A stretch of DNA of 29,852 bases, taken from positions 1-29,852 of the forward strand of contig DATBFX010000188.1 of assembly GCA_036558305.1 (NCBI GenBank). The letters are read 5' to 3'. The position numbers and the translations under genes were made by a program. This document shows, piece after piece, positions 1-6,645 of the stretch (position 1 is its first letter; every line of letters starts with the position of its first letter). Source of the DNA: DATBFX01 sp036558305 (lineage in GTDB: Bacteria; Chloroflexota; Chloroflexia; Thermomicrobiales; UBA6265). Below the pieces are notes generated by a model. It saw only the letters and a program-made list of their open reading frames with translations. It ran no database searches and was not told where the DNA came from.

Positions 1-3
1 GGA

Positions 4-456
4 TTAGAAACCCTCCCCGTCCTCGCCTTGTGCCAACCGCGTCAGCACCAACCGGGCCGGTCGTCCGCGCGCGATCGCCACGATCCCGAACTGCCCGAAC
101 CGCTCGGCGATCGCCAACGCCGCCGCCTCGTCCAGATCGAGGACGAAGAATCCCGCTTCGACCCACGTCCCGTCCGGCGACCGCCCGACGTGCGGCAACG
201 TGCGCCAACCGCCCCCGCGGAGCAGTTCGGCCAGTCGCTCGTTCGCCGCCGTGTTGACCGCGTCCGTCTGCCACTCGCTAAAGGGATTCGCGGCCGTGAT
301 GCAGGTGCCGGATGCCGCCCCCCGCGCGTCGAACAGCGCGTCGAGGTCCGGCGAGGTCCGGCCGATCCGGATCGCCACCTCGCGCCCGCCGGCGACGACG
401 ACGTATTCCGACGCTTCGTACGGCCCGATCGGGACCGGCGGCCGGCGGGGGCTCAC
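4..456 (-). CDS. DUF3293 domain-containing protein
   Basis: The product has 150 residues and starts at a GTG preceded by a GGGG stretch 4-7 nt upstream. The middle carries the pattern I-T-A-A-N-P-F-S-E-W followed by N-T-A-A-N-E-R-L-A-E-L-L, and the C-terminal half ends with the run E-R-F-G-Q-F-G-I-V. From memory this combination is typical of DUF3293, a small soluble domain of unknown biochemical role. No signal peptide or membrane segment is visible. The upstream minus-strand reading frame continues open, but its residues upstream of the GTG (arginine and proline rich) look like shadow translation of the arsR region, so I trimmed it. It follows the arsR gene by 80 nt on the same strand and may be cotranscribed. 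No function is claimed; the family call is fairly secure. Confidence 0.8.
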   Translation of the reverse strand: MSPRRPPVPIGPYEASEYVVVAGGREVAIRIGRTSPDLDALFDARGAASGTCITAANPFSEWQTDAVNTAANERLAELLRGGGWRTLPHVGRSPDGTWVEAGFFVLDLDEAAALAIAERFGQFGIVAIARGRPARLVLTRLAQGEDGEGF

Positions 457-536
457 CGTGCCCCGATCAGGGTCGTGCGGCCCGACCAGACGGCCCGTCC
501 CTGCCCTCGTGACCGGACGGGCGCGGGGTAGCCGCT

Positions 537-908
537 TCAGGGTGCGGCCACCGCCATGGCCCGATCGAGCGAGGCGCGTCGCCCTGCGCCGTAGGCCGCC
601 GTCGGCGGGAGTTGACCGAGGTTGAGCAACCCGGCCAGCGGCCCGATGAACTGGGTCCAGGCGTCGGGATCGAGCGAGTAGTAGACCCACTGCGCATCGC
701 GTCGAGCCCGGACCAGTCCCAGCTTCCGCAGCTTGCCCAGGTGGTACGACACCAGCGGCTGCGGGATCCCGAGCGCGTCGATCAGGTCGGCGACGCACGT
801 CTCGGCACGGGTCAACGACGAGAGGATGCGAAGCCGGTTCTTGTCGCTCAGGAACTTGAGCGCGTCGCACGCCCGGTCGAGCGTCGCCTCGTCGGTCAGA
901 TCGAACAT
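537..908 (-). CDS. ArsR-family winged-helix transcriptional regulator
   Basis: The 123-residue product has the ArsR fold in order: an N-terminal helix (ALKFLSDKNRLRILSSL), the recognition-helix region (V-A-D-L-I-D-A-L-G-I-P-Q-P-L-V-S-Y-H-L-G-K-L) and the beta-wing (L-V-R-A-R-R-D-A-Q-W-V-Y-Y-S-L). It probably binds DNA as a dimer and represses in response to a ligand or metal. One Cys sits just before the recognition helix (E-T-C-V-A-D), where classical ArsR sensors place part of a CxC site, but the second Cys is absent, so metal sensing is uncertain. I chose the ATG at 908. A GTG at 980 with GAGG 8 nt upstream would add 24 residues of poor family likeness. The neighbouring protoglobin and DUF3293 genes on the same strand are possible targets, but no operator is proven. 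Confidence 0.88.
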   Translation of the reverse strand: MFDLTDEATLDRACDALKFLSDKNRLRILSSLTRAETCVADLIDALGIPQPLVSYHLGKLRKLGLVRARRDAQWVYYSLDPDAWTQFIGPLAGLLNLGQLPPTAAYGAGRRASLDRAMAVAAP

Positions 909-1020
909 ACCCACGTCGTCCCCGATTTCTGCTGCATCCAGGCAGCCTACCGCGCACCGACGGTGGCGGACGATCGTCACGCCAATGGCCTCGGACGTCG
1001 CGGCGAAAGGTTAGCCCAAC

Positions 1021-1035
1021 GTAGCAATATTATGC
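1021..1035. promoter_or_regulatory. AT-rich near-palindrome upstream of arsR
   Basis: GTAGCAATATTATGC stands out as an AT-rich island in GC-rich DNA. Its core GCAATATTATGC matches its own reverse complement at 8 of 12 positions. On the minus strand it contains CATAAT, one mismatch from a -10 hexamer, but no matching -35 is found at normal spacing. It lies 113 bp from the chosen arsR start (41 bp from the alternative GTG), so it could be the arsR promoter or operator. Confidence 0.3.
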
Positions 1036-1153
1036 ACGATCAGACAACTTCAGCCTAGCCCCCGTTTTGTCCAGGTTATCAATCGCCGCTCGTCAAGGGC
1101 CGAAGCGTACCACGCGCTCTCGCGCTTCCCCAGCCCGAATCGAAAGGTGCGAC

Positions 1154-1780
1154 TTACCAGTCTTCGGGCGTGGCATACGGTCTGGTCCAGAGCGTCGCGT
1201 GGAGCATCACCGCTTTGCACCACGCATCGTGCATCCGCTCGACCTCGGCGGCCGGGTGCCCCCTGGCGGCGAGGAACGGTTTGGTGGTCGTCACAACAAC
1301 CGCGGTGAATGCCAGCAAGTAGCGGAGAGGGATGTGCGGTGCCGACTCGACGCCGTCGGTACGGTTCTTTTTCAGCCGGGTGTGGCGCAGACCGATTTCG
1401 TGCTGATAGTCGAGCCAGGCCTGGTCGTACGGCCGCCGGCAGACGTCGCGCACCCATTGGACGAAGCGTGGTTTGCTGGCGGCACCGTAGGCCGGATTTG
1501 CCTCCCCATCCCGACCGGCGGAGTAGATCGCGAGGTGCGGTTGGGCGGCGACGATCCCGCGCCAGTAGTCGACCAATGCCTCCGCCTGGTCGTCCAGGAT
1601 CTCGCCGGCGCGGCGCAACCAGAGCTCGTCCTCGGGACCGAACAGGGCGGTCTGCTTCAGGAGATCCAACTCGTCGAGCGAGACGGGGGAGCGGGGGACA
1701 TCGTCTGTGCCGTAGGTATAACCCGCGATGGCCGTGGTCGACGGAACCGGGGTGCGAACGTCGTCACTTCCTTGAACCAT
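1154..1780 (-). CDS. Protoglobin (globin-sensor family haem protein)
   Basis: The 208-residue product begins at an ATG with GAGGAG 8 nt upstream, which settles the start against an in-frame ATG 57 nt earlier. Recognisable protoglobin features are the N-terminal I-A-G-Y-T-Y-G-T-D-D-V-P-R-S-P-V-S-L-D-E-L-D-L-L-K extension, the E-D-E-L-W-L-R-R-A-G-E-I-L helix, and the proximal-histidine region Y-Q-H-E-I-G-L-R-H-T-R-L-K-K-N. Protoglobins are single-domain globins that bind O2, CO or NO. The family is about 190-200 residues long, so this is a full-length single-domain copy with no attached signalling domain. It lies 196 bp downstream of the MMPL gene stop on the same strand, separated by a perfect inverted repeat, so it is probably its own transcription unit. 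Haem-binding residues are inferred from family position, not shown. Confidence 0.88.
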   Translation of the reverse strand: MVQGSDDVRTPVPSTTAIAGYTYGTDDVPRSPVSLDELDLLKQTALFGPEDELWLRRAGEILDDQAEALVDYWRGIVAAQPHLAIYSAGRDGEANPAYGAASKPRFVQWVRDVCRRPYDQAWLDYQHEIGLRHTRLKKNRTDGVESAPHIPLRYLLAFTAVVVTTTKPFLAARGHPAAEVERMHDAWCKAVMLHATLWTRPYATPEDW

Positions 1781-1913
1781 GTTTGCGACTCCTCGATATC
1801 TGCAAGCCTTCGGGTGCGTGCCATTCGTCGAGCGCACGCGGATCGAGCCGCGCGAATCCTAACCGTACGCGGTAGCTGCGCCCGGAATCGCCGGCGGGAT
1901 GACGACGTGGGCC

Positions 1914-1952
1914 GGACGGGTTCGGCGTGGAGGCAGGACACCGAACCCGTCC
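1914..1952 (-). terminator. Perfect 12-bp stem-loop after the MMPL gene
   Basis: GGACGGGTTCGG (1914-1925) is exactly complementary to CCGAACCCGTCC (1941-1952), with a 15-nt loop. It lies 24 nt past the MMPL stop codon on the transcribed minus strand. There is no T-run after the stem, so it is either a GC-rich terminator or processing hairpin, or an operator for the downstream protoglobin gene. Position favours the terminator reading. Confidence 0.6.
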
Positions 1953-1976
1953 CCGCTCTGTCGAGATGGTCCTGGC

Positions 1977-4319
1977 CTAATCGGGCAGCGACGAGCGTCG
2001 CGTTGCGAACGGCGAAACCGCGATCGACCGCGGCCGGTGACCGGCACCGGCCAAACCGGCGGTCGCCCGGCCGCGCGTGGTGCCGTCGATGCGGAGGTCG
2101 GGCAGCCAGCGCAGCAGCCGCGGCAGGTACCAGTTGCGGTCGCCCAGCAGCCGCATCGCCGCCGGCACCAGGATCGAGCGGACGACGGTGGCGTCGAGGA
2201 AGACGGCCACGGCCAGCCCGAGTCCCATCTGCTGGATCTCGACGAGGCGACCCGAGGCGAAGGCGCCGAAGACCGCGACCATGATCAGCGCCGCCCCGGT
2301 GATGATCTTGCCGGTCGCCTGCAACCCGACCGCGACCGCTTCCTCGTTCCGCCCCGTGCGGTCGAAGTGCTCGCGCACCCGGCTCAGCAGGAAGACGTGG
2401 TAGTCCATGCTGAGACCGAAGAGGACGCAGAAGAGGAAGATCGGCACCCAGGCGGCGATGCTCTCCGTCCGTTGCATGCCGAGGAAATCCGCCCCGACGC
2501 CCTTCTGGAACACCAGCACCAGAACCCCGTAGGCGGCGCCGACCGAGAGCAGGTTCATCACGATCGCCTTGGCGGGGACGACGATCGAGCGGAAGGCGAG
2601 CAAGAGCAAGAGGAAGCTGAGACCGAGGACGAAGGCGAAGACCTTCGGCGAACTCTCCGAGAGCGCGGTGTTGAAGTCGGCCGTCCCGGCAGAGTCGCCG
2701 GTCACGAACACGTGGCTCGCACTCGATCCGAACGCGGTCGGGATCGTGTTGGCCCTCAGGTCGGCGATCGCGTCGTAGGCTCTCTGCGAGTCGGGATCGA
2801 CCCCGAGCGGTACGGAGACGACCGTCAAGTCCCCGTTCGGTGCCGTTTCGATCGTCGCGGGTCCGTAGAGCGGGTCCTGTTTCAGCGCGGCGACGAGGTT
2901 GGCGACGCCGGTCGTCACCCACGGATCGTCCGACCGCCCGTCGACCGCGATCTCGACCGGCGCGACCGACCCCGCGTAAAAGTCCTTCTCCAGGATCAGG
3001 AATCCGCTCTTGACGTCGCTCGGCGGTAGCGTCTCGATCCCCGGTTGCCCCGTCTGCAAGGCGAAGACCGGCAGCGCCAAACCGATCAGGATCACGAGGG
3101 CGACGACGAGCGCCGCAACCGGCCGTCCCATGACCACGCGGGTAATCCGGCCCCAGAAGCCAGAAAAGGACGGAGGACTGATGACTGAGGACTGAGGATA
3201 GACGATCTCTCCGCCCTCTTCCGCCTTCTTCCGCCCTTCCCCGCCTTCCGCCTTCCGCCTTCCGCCCCTTCGTCGCGGCCAGTCGATCTTGTCGCCGAGC
3301 AGTCCGACCAGTGCCGGCACCAGTGTCTGGGTCGCGAAGACGGCGACGAGCACCGCCAGGATCGCGCCCGCGGCCAGACTGTGGAAGGGAACGACCGGAA
3401 TCAGGAACATGCCCATCAGCGCCAGGACGACCGTACCGCCGGAGAAGAGGACGGCCTTACCGGCCGTGCCGCCGGCGATCCCGACCGCTTCGTGTTTGCC
3501 GACGCCGTGACGCCGCTCCTCGCGGTAGCGCTCGATCACGAAGAGCGCGTAGTCGATCCCCACCGCGAGCCCGATCATGCCGATCATGACCGTCGCCTCC
3601 TCGGTGATCGCGATCTTGTGCGCGGCGACCGCCGTCAAGCCCGTCGCGACGATGATCGTGACGATCCCCAGCAGAACCGGCAACCCCGCCGCGATCAGCG
3701 CCCCGAAGACGACGATCAGGACGATCAAGGCAGCAGGCAGGCCGACCTTTTCCGCCTTCGCCAAATCCTCGTCGGCGACGTGGTTGTAAGCGTAGTCGCT
3801 GCTTAAATCGCCGACGGCGTAGACCTCGATGCCGTTGCCGGCGTGACCCTGCGCCGTCGCCACGAACGACTCACCGTAGCTGTCGTCGGCCGTGGCAAGC
3901 ACGACCGGAATGATCGAGCTGTGCTTGTCGGCCGAAACGAGGTGCACGGCGTCCGGATTGCCGCTTGCCTGCGCCCGGTAATAGTTGTCGGCCGAGGCGA
4001 CGACCTCCGTCATCGCCGCCAGATCGGTCGTCGTCTGCTCGACGACCGACCGAAACGCGGCATCGTCGACCGTCAGCGTCGCCGAGTGGACGACGACCGT
4101 CTCGGTGGCGGGATCATCGCCCATCCGTTGGTCGATCAAGTGATCGGCCCGTTGCGAGTCGGGGTTGTTCGTAAAGTCGTCGCCGTTGGCCAGGTTACCG
4201 TCGAGACCGGAGGCCAGGATCACGCCGAGGGCGATCACCAGGAGCCACAACGCGAGCACCCGCCAGGGATGGCGTGAGCACGCCTCCGCGAGACCGTTCG
4301 TCGAAATCCCAAATGCCAT
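1977..4319 (-). CDS. MMPL-family RND transporter
   Basis: The 780-residue product begins at the ATG preceded by GGGAGGA 4 nt upstream. An ATG 33 nt further up lies before that ribosome site and is therefore disfavoured. It has the two-fold MmpL layout: one N-terminal membrane span (about residues 20-38), a large extracytoplasmic domain, and a span cluster containing G-M-I-G-L-A-V-G-I-D-Y-A-L-F. A second half repeats this (span, extracytoplasmic domain, cluster with F-G-L-S-M-D-Y-H-V-F-L-L-S-R). The G-I-D-Y and S-M-D-Y motifs are the family's conserved transmembrane Asp-Tyr pairs used for proton coupling. MmpL proteins export lipids or hydrophobic compounds. The cytoplasmic linker between halves (about residues 351-382) is unusual: it is Lys/Glu/Gly/Arg-rich and coincides with heptanucleotide tandem repeats. 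A sensor kinase gene lies 143 bp upstream on the same strand. The substrate cannot be inferred. Confidence 0.93.
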   Translation of the reverse strand: MAFGISTNGLAEACSRHPWRVLALWLLVIALGVILASGLDGNLANGDDFTNNPDSQRADHLIDQRMGDDPATETVVVHSATLTVDDAAFRSVVEQTTTDLAAMTEVVASADNYYRAQASGNPDAVHLVSADKHSSIIPVVLATADDSYGESFVATAQGHAGNGIEVYAVGDLSSDYAYNHVADEDLAKAEKVGLPAALIVLIVVFGALIAAGLPVLLGIVTIIVATGLTAVAAHKIAITEEATVMIGMIGLAVGIDYALFVIERYREERRHGVGKHEAVGIAGGTAGKAVLFSGGTVVLALMGMFLIPVVPFHSLAAGAILAVLVAVFATQTLVPALVGLLGDKIDWPRRRGGRRKAEGGEGRKKAEEGGEIVYPQSSVISPPSFSGFWGRITRVVMGRPVAALVVALVILIGLALPVFALQTGQPGIETLPPSDVKSGFLILEKDFYAGSVAPVEIAVDGRSDDPWVTTGVANLVAALKQDPLYGPATIETAPNGDLTVVSVPLGVDPDSQRAYDAIADLRANTIPTAFGSSASHVFVTGDSAGTADFNTALSESSPKVFAFVLGLSFLLLLLAFRSIVVPAKAIVMNLLSVGAAYGVLVLVFQKGVGADFLGMQRTESIAAWVPIFLFCVLFGLSMDYHVFLLSRVREHFDRTGRNEEAVAVGLQATGKIITGAALIMVAVFGAFASGRLVEIQQMGLGLAVAVFLDATVVRSILVPAAMRLLGDRNWYLPRLLRWLPDLRIDGTTRGRATAGLAGAGHRPRSIAVSPFATRRSSLPD
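3175..3268. repeat. Heptanucleotide tandem arrays inside the MMPL gene
   Basis: Two different 7-bp arrays lie close together. GGACTGA is repeated three times at 3175-3195 (one unit with a single change), and CCGCCTT three times at 3241-3261, preceded by degenerate CCGCC(C/T)TCTT decamers from 3211. They encode the low-complexity linker between the two MMPL halves, a cytoplasmic position that should tolerate insertion. The reading frame stays open through both arrays. They belong to the same class as the arrays near 6.5 kb and 25.5 kb. Confidence 0.8.
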
Positions 4320-4462
4320 CACATCCTCCCTTCGGGACAATTCGCCAACCACAGCCGATCCAAGACAAAGCGATCGCTGGCCGCCGGGCGCGCGCCGCGG
4401 CGGCGATCGGTCCTTCCTTCTCGTTTCGTGGCTTCGGGCGACCTACGATCGACGAATGACGA

Positions 4463-5779
4463 TTACGGTCCGATCGGGATCTCCGCCCGCACCCGGGTCG
4501 GACCACCCGGCGGGCTGTCGATGGTCAACTGCCCGTCCAACGCCGCGATTCGCTCGGCGAGGCCGCCGAGACCGGTGCCACCCCTGGCATCGGCGCCGCC
4601 GGCACCGTTGTCGCTGACCTCGATCGCCAGTCGATCCTGCCGGCGACGCACCCAGACCTTCGCTTCCGTCGCGCCGCTGTGTTTGGCGACGTTCGTCAGC
4701 GCCTCGACGACGACGAAGTACGCCGTCGCCTCGACCGCCTCCGGCGGCCGCCCCGGCAACTCGACGTCGACCGTTACCATCACCGGACTGCGGCCGGCCA
4801 CCGACGAGATTGCGGCGTCGAGCCCGCGGTCGGTCAGCACCGCCGGGTAGATGCCGCGCACGAGGTCGCGCAGGTCGCTCAGCACGCGCTTGGCCTCCTC
4901 GTGCGACGTCTCGACGAGGCGCTGCGCCGCCTCCGGATCGGTCCGCATCTTCTCCTTCGCCATCCCGAGGTCCATCGCCAGCGCCACCAACCGCTGCTGG
5001 GCGCCGTCGTGCAGATCGCGCTCGATCCGCCGCCGCTCCAGCAGCATCGCTTCCATGACCCCGGACCGGGTCTTCGTCAGCACGTCGACGCGCTCCGTCA
5101 ATTCGGCGGTCGACGGTCCGAGCAGCGTCTGCGCGAACGCCACGTGCAACCGCGTCACACCGTCGACCAGCAGCGGCCAGCACCAGACCAGCAGCAGACC
5201 GATCAGGCAGACGATGACCGCCTTGGGGAAGGTGTCGATCGTCCAATCGGGGCCGATCTGCACCCCGTCGCTCCACCACCAGTAGACCAGCGGCATCGCC
5301 GCGTATTCGACCGCCACCGAACCGACGGCAAGAACGAGTCCAACCTCGATCGCCCCCAACGGAAGGAGCGAAACCAGGTAGAGCAGATCGCGCCAGACCG
5401 CCGGGTCCTTGCCCCGCACCCAGAGCCGCCGCACGACGAACCCCTCGACCGGCGGCCGGTACGGGTCGGGAATCCTCAACCCGGAGATCGCCGCGATCCG
5501 CTGCCGCTGCCGCCGCGCCCCCCGGGTCCAGATCGTCATCAGCAGCGCCAGGATCGGAAACCCGATCAACACGAGCAGCGTCGCGAACCCGGCCAGGACC
5601 AACGGCACCATAAGGAACCAGAGCATGCCCAGCAGCAGGTTGAGCACCAAGAACCACGTCTGCCGCCACGGTCGGTCGGATCTCAGCAGCCCGATCGGCC
5701 GCCGCGCCTCTCGCTTGACCCATTCGGCATCGATCGACCAGGACGCGGTCGTCGCCCGCGTCCATCCCTGACTCAGCAT
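4463..5779 (-). CDS. Membrane sensor histidine kinase (HisKA_3 / HATPase), NarL-type
   Basis: The 438-residue product starts at an ATG with AAGG close upstream; GTG 5812 and TTG 5833 are in-frame alternatives. The N-terminal half has four to five hydrophobic spans (F-L-V-L-N-L-L-L-G-M-L-W-F-L onward) and resembles the PF13796 'putative sensor' domain. It is followed by a dimerisation and phosphoacceptor segment R-R-R-I-E-R-D-L-H-D-G-A-Q-Q-R, with His about residue 257, typical of HisKA_3. A GHKL ATPase domain then shows an N-box (V-V-E-A-L-T-N-V-A-K-H) and a G-box (D-N-G-A-G-G ... G-T-G-L-G-G-L-A-E-R). Such kinases normally phosphorylate a LuxR/NarL-type response regulator encoded next door. 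None is present on either side here, so it is an orphan in this window. The MMPL transporter downstream is a possible target of its pathway. Confidence 0.92.
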   Translation of the reverse strand: MLSQGWTRATTASWSIDAEWVKREARRPIGLLRSDRPWRQTWFLVLNLLLGMLWFLMVPLVLAGFATLLVLIGFPILALLMTIWTRGARRQRQRIAAISGLRIPDPYRPPVEGFVVRRLWVRGKDPAVWRDLLYLVSLLPLGAIEVGLVLAVGSVAVEYAAMPLVYWWWSDGVQIGPDWTIDTFPKAVIVCLIGLLLVWCWPLLVDGVTRLHVAFAQTLLGPSTAELTERVDVLTKTRSGVMEAMLLERRRIERDLHDGAQQRLVALAMDLGMAKEKMRTDPEAAQRLVETSHEEAKRVLSDLRDLVRGIYPAVLTDRGLDAAISSVAGRSPVMVTVDVELPGRPPEAVEATAYFVVVEALTNVAKHSGATEAKVWVRRRQDRLAIEVSDNGAGGADARGGTGLGGLAERIAALDGQLTIDSPPGGPTRVRAEIPIGP

Positions 5780-5819
5780 CTGCCTTGTCCGCTGCACGAA
5801 ACCTTCGTTCACGACAGCG

Positions 5820-5825
5820 ATTATA
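5820..5825 (-). promoter_or_regulatory. Candidate -10 element of the kinase gene
   Basis: The minus strand reads a perfect TATAAT here. Transcription from it would begin near 5812-5813, giving about a 33-nt leader to the ATG at 5779, or a leaderless message starting at the in-frame GTG 5812. No consensus -35 is seen at 16-18 bp spacing (ATTCCC at 17 bp). Confidence 0.4.
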
Positions 5826-5961
5826 GGAACCAACCGCTCATAGGGAATCGGGGTGGACCGCAGAAAGAGGGGTAGGGATAACCCCCAGAGGGGATGGGGG
5901 AGTGCCGCTTGCGTCCCGCTCAGAGCGTCTGCGACCCGGAGCCGACAGGGGGATCAGGACA

Positions 5962-6059
5962 CAGACGAGGAGAGGTCCTTCACTTCGTTCAGGATGTTCG
6001 GTTTGGGCACAATCCTCAACGAACATCCTGAGCGCCAGCGAAGGACCTCTCCTCGTCTG
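5962..6059. repeat. REP-like imperfect inverted repeat ('HPERSEG' type)
   Basis: The left arm 5962-6000 and right arm 6020-6059 pair over CAGACGAGGAGAGGTCCTTC (20 bp, exact). After an 8/9-nt mismatched bulge they pair again over CAGGATGTTCG (11 bp, exact), and a 19-nt loop joins the arms. Read as protein the right arm gives the peptide H-P-E-R-S-E-G-P, a hallmark I recall from spurious ORFs over dispersed repeats in many environmental genomes. It sits between the 6098-6511 gene end and the kinase start, and may also act as a terminator hairpin. Confidence 0.8.
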
Positions 6060-6083
6060 AACCGCGGTCTCGGCCTACACCGC

Positions 6084-6099
6084 GAGGGCGTACGCCCTC
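6084..6099. repeat. Perfect 16-bp palindrome overlapping a stop codon
   Basis: GAGGGCGTACGCCCTC is fully self-complementary and ends inside the stop codon (6098-6100) of the small membrane-protein gene. It is 24 bp from the REP-like inverted repeat, and together they make a compact two-hairpin 3' end. It may be a transcript-end stabiliser or terminator. Confidence 0.7.
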
Positions 6100-6511
6100 A
6101 CTTCCTCTTCCCGTTGCGCCCAGCGACGGTCTTCATCGTCGCCCGCATCCGGGCGTAGGTACCGGCGACGGTGATGATCGGTTTGACCGCTTCCTCGGTG
6201 ACGAAGTTGGCGGTGCCGTGGAAGCGCTTGACGGTCCCGTTGATCTCTTCGAGGAGCGGGATGACGCGGTCCTTGATCTGGAAGATGAGGTAACCGAGCG
6301 CGGCCGTGATGGCGGCGAGCAGCACCACGGTCAAAGCGAAGAGGAGGACGATGAAGATAATCGCGATGTCGCGGAACCGCTCGAGCGCGGACTGGTCCTC
6401 ACCGCCGAGGGAATAGAGCCCCCAGACGATCAAGGCGAGGACGATCAGCGTCCCCACCCCGCCGAGGATCGCCCACAGTTTCCAGCGACCGCCGCCTTCG
6501 CTCTGCTCCAT
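6098..6511 (-). CDS. Small membrane protein with two transmembrane segments, unknown function
   Basis: The 137-residue product starts at an ATG with GGAG 7 nt upstream. Two hydrophobic segments are clear: about residues 12-34 (W-A-I-L-G-G-V-G-T-L-I-V-L-A-L-I-V-W-G-L) and about 48-77 (D-I-A-I-I-F-I-V-L-L-F-A-L-T-V-V-L-L-A-A-I-T-A-A-L). The C-terminal region (about 80-137) is soluble, helical and amphipathic (I-K-D-R-V-I-P-L-L-E-E-I-N-G-T-V-K-R-F-H-G-T) and ends in a basic R-N-G-K-R-K tail. The T-V-K-R-F-H-G-T-A-N-F-V-T-E-E-A-V-K-P-I segment is loosely reminiscent of DUF948-like membrane proteins, but I do not claim that family. It lies between mnmA and the kinase gene, with heptamer repeats at its 5' side and hairpins at its 3' side. 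Confidence 0.75.
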   Translation of the reverse strand: MEQSEGGGRWKLWAILGGVGTLIVLALIVWGLYSLGGEDQSALERFRDIAIIFIVLLFALTVVLLAAITAALGYLIFQIKDRVIPLLEEINGTVKRFHGTANFVTEEAVKPIITVAGTYARMRATMKTVAGRNGKRK

Positions 6512-6530
6512 CGTCTACTCCGTTTCGAGC

Positions 6531-6551
6531 CGGTCGCCGGTCGCCGGTCGC
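6531..6551. repeat. Heptanucleotide array CGGTCGC x3
   Basis: Three exact copies of CGGTCGC in tandem, with partial units on both sides (6529-6553). The array lies 19 nt upstream of the small membrane-protein start. Its sequence is an inverted copy, with one difference per unit, of the CTACCGG array at 6625-6645. The pair could fold into a stem of about 22 bp with a loop of about 72 nt. Confidence 0.8.
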
Positions 6552-6624
6552 CGATAGGATTTTGTCGCGCTGCCCATAGCACTGGCGAAAGCAGATGCAC
6601 CAACCGTGCCGAATACCGGAACTC

Positions 6625-6645
6625 CTACCGGCTACCGGCTACCGG
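6625..6645. repeat. Heptanucleotide array CTACCGG x3, supplies the mnmA stop codon
   Basis: Three exact copies of CTACCGG. On the minus strand the array encodes the last residues of MnmA (P-V-A-G-S-R) and the first triplet of the array is its TAG stop. Three 7-bp units pass through all three frames, so the array has set where this protein ends. Confidence 0.8.

Noticed and set aside
5838..6158. Short ORFs on both strands with H-P-E-R-S-E-G-like peptides
   Set aside because: They are translations of the REP-like repeat, not genes.
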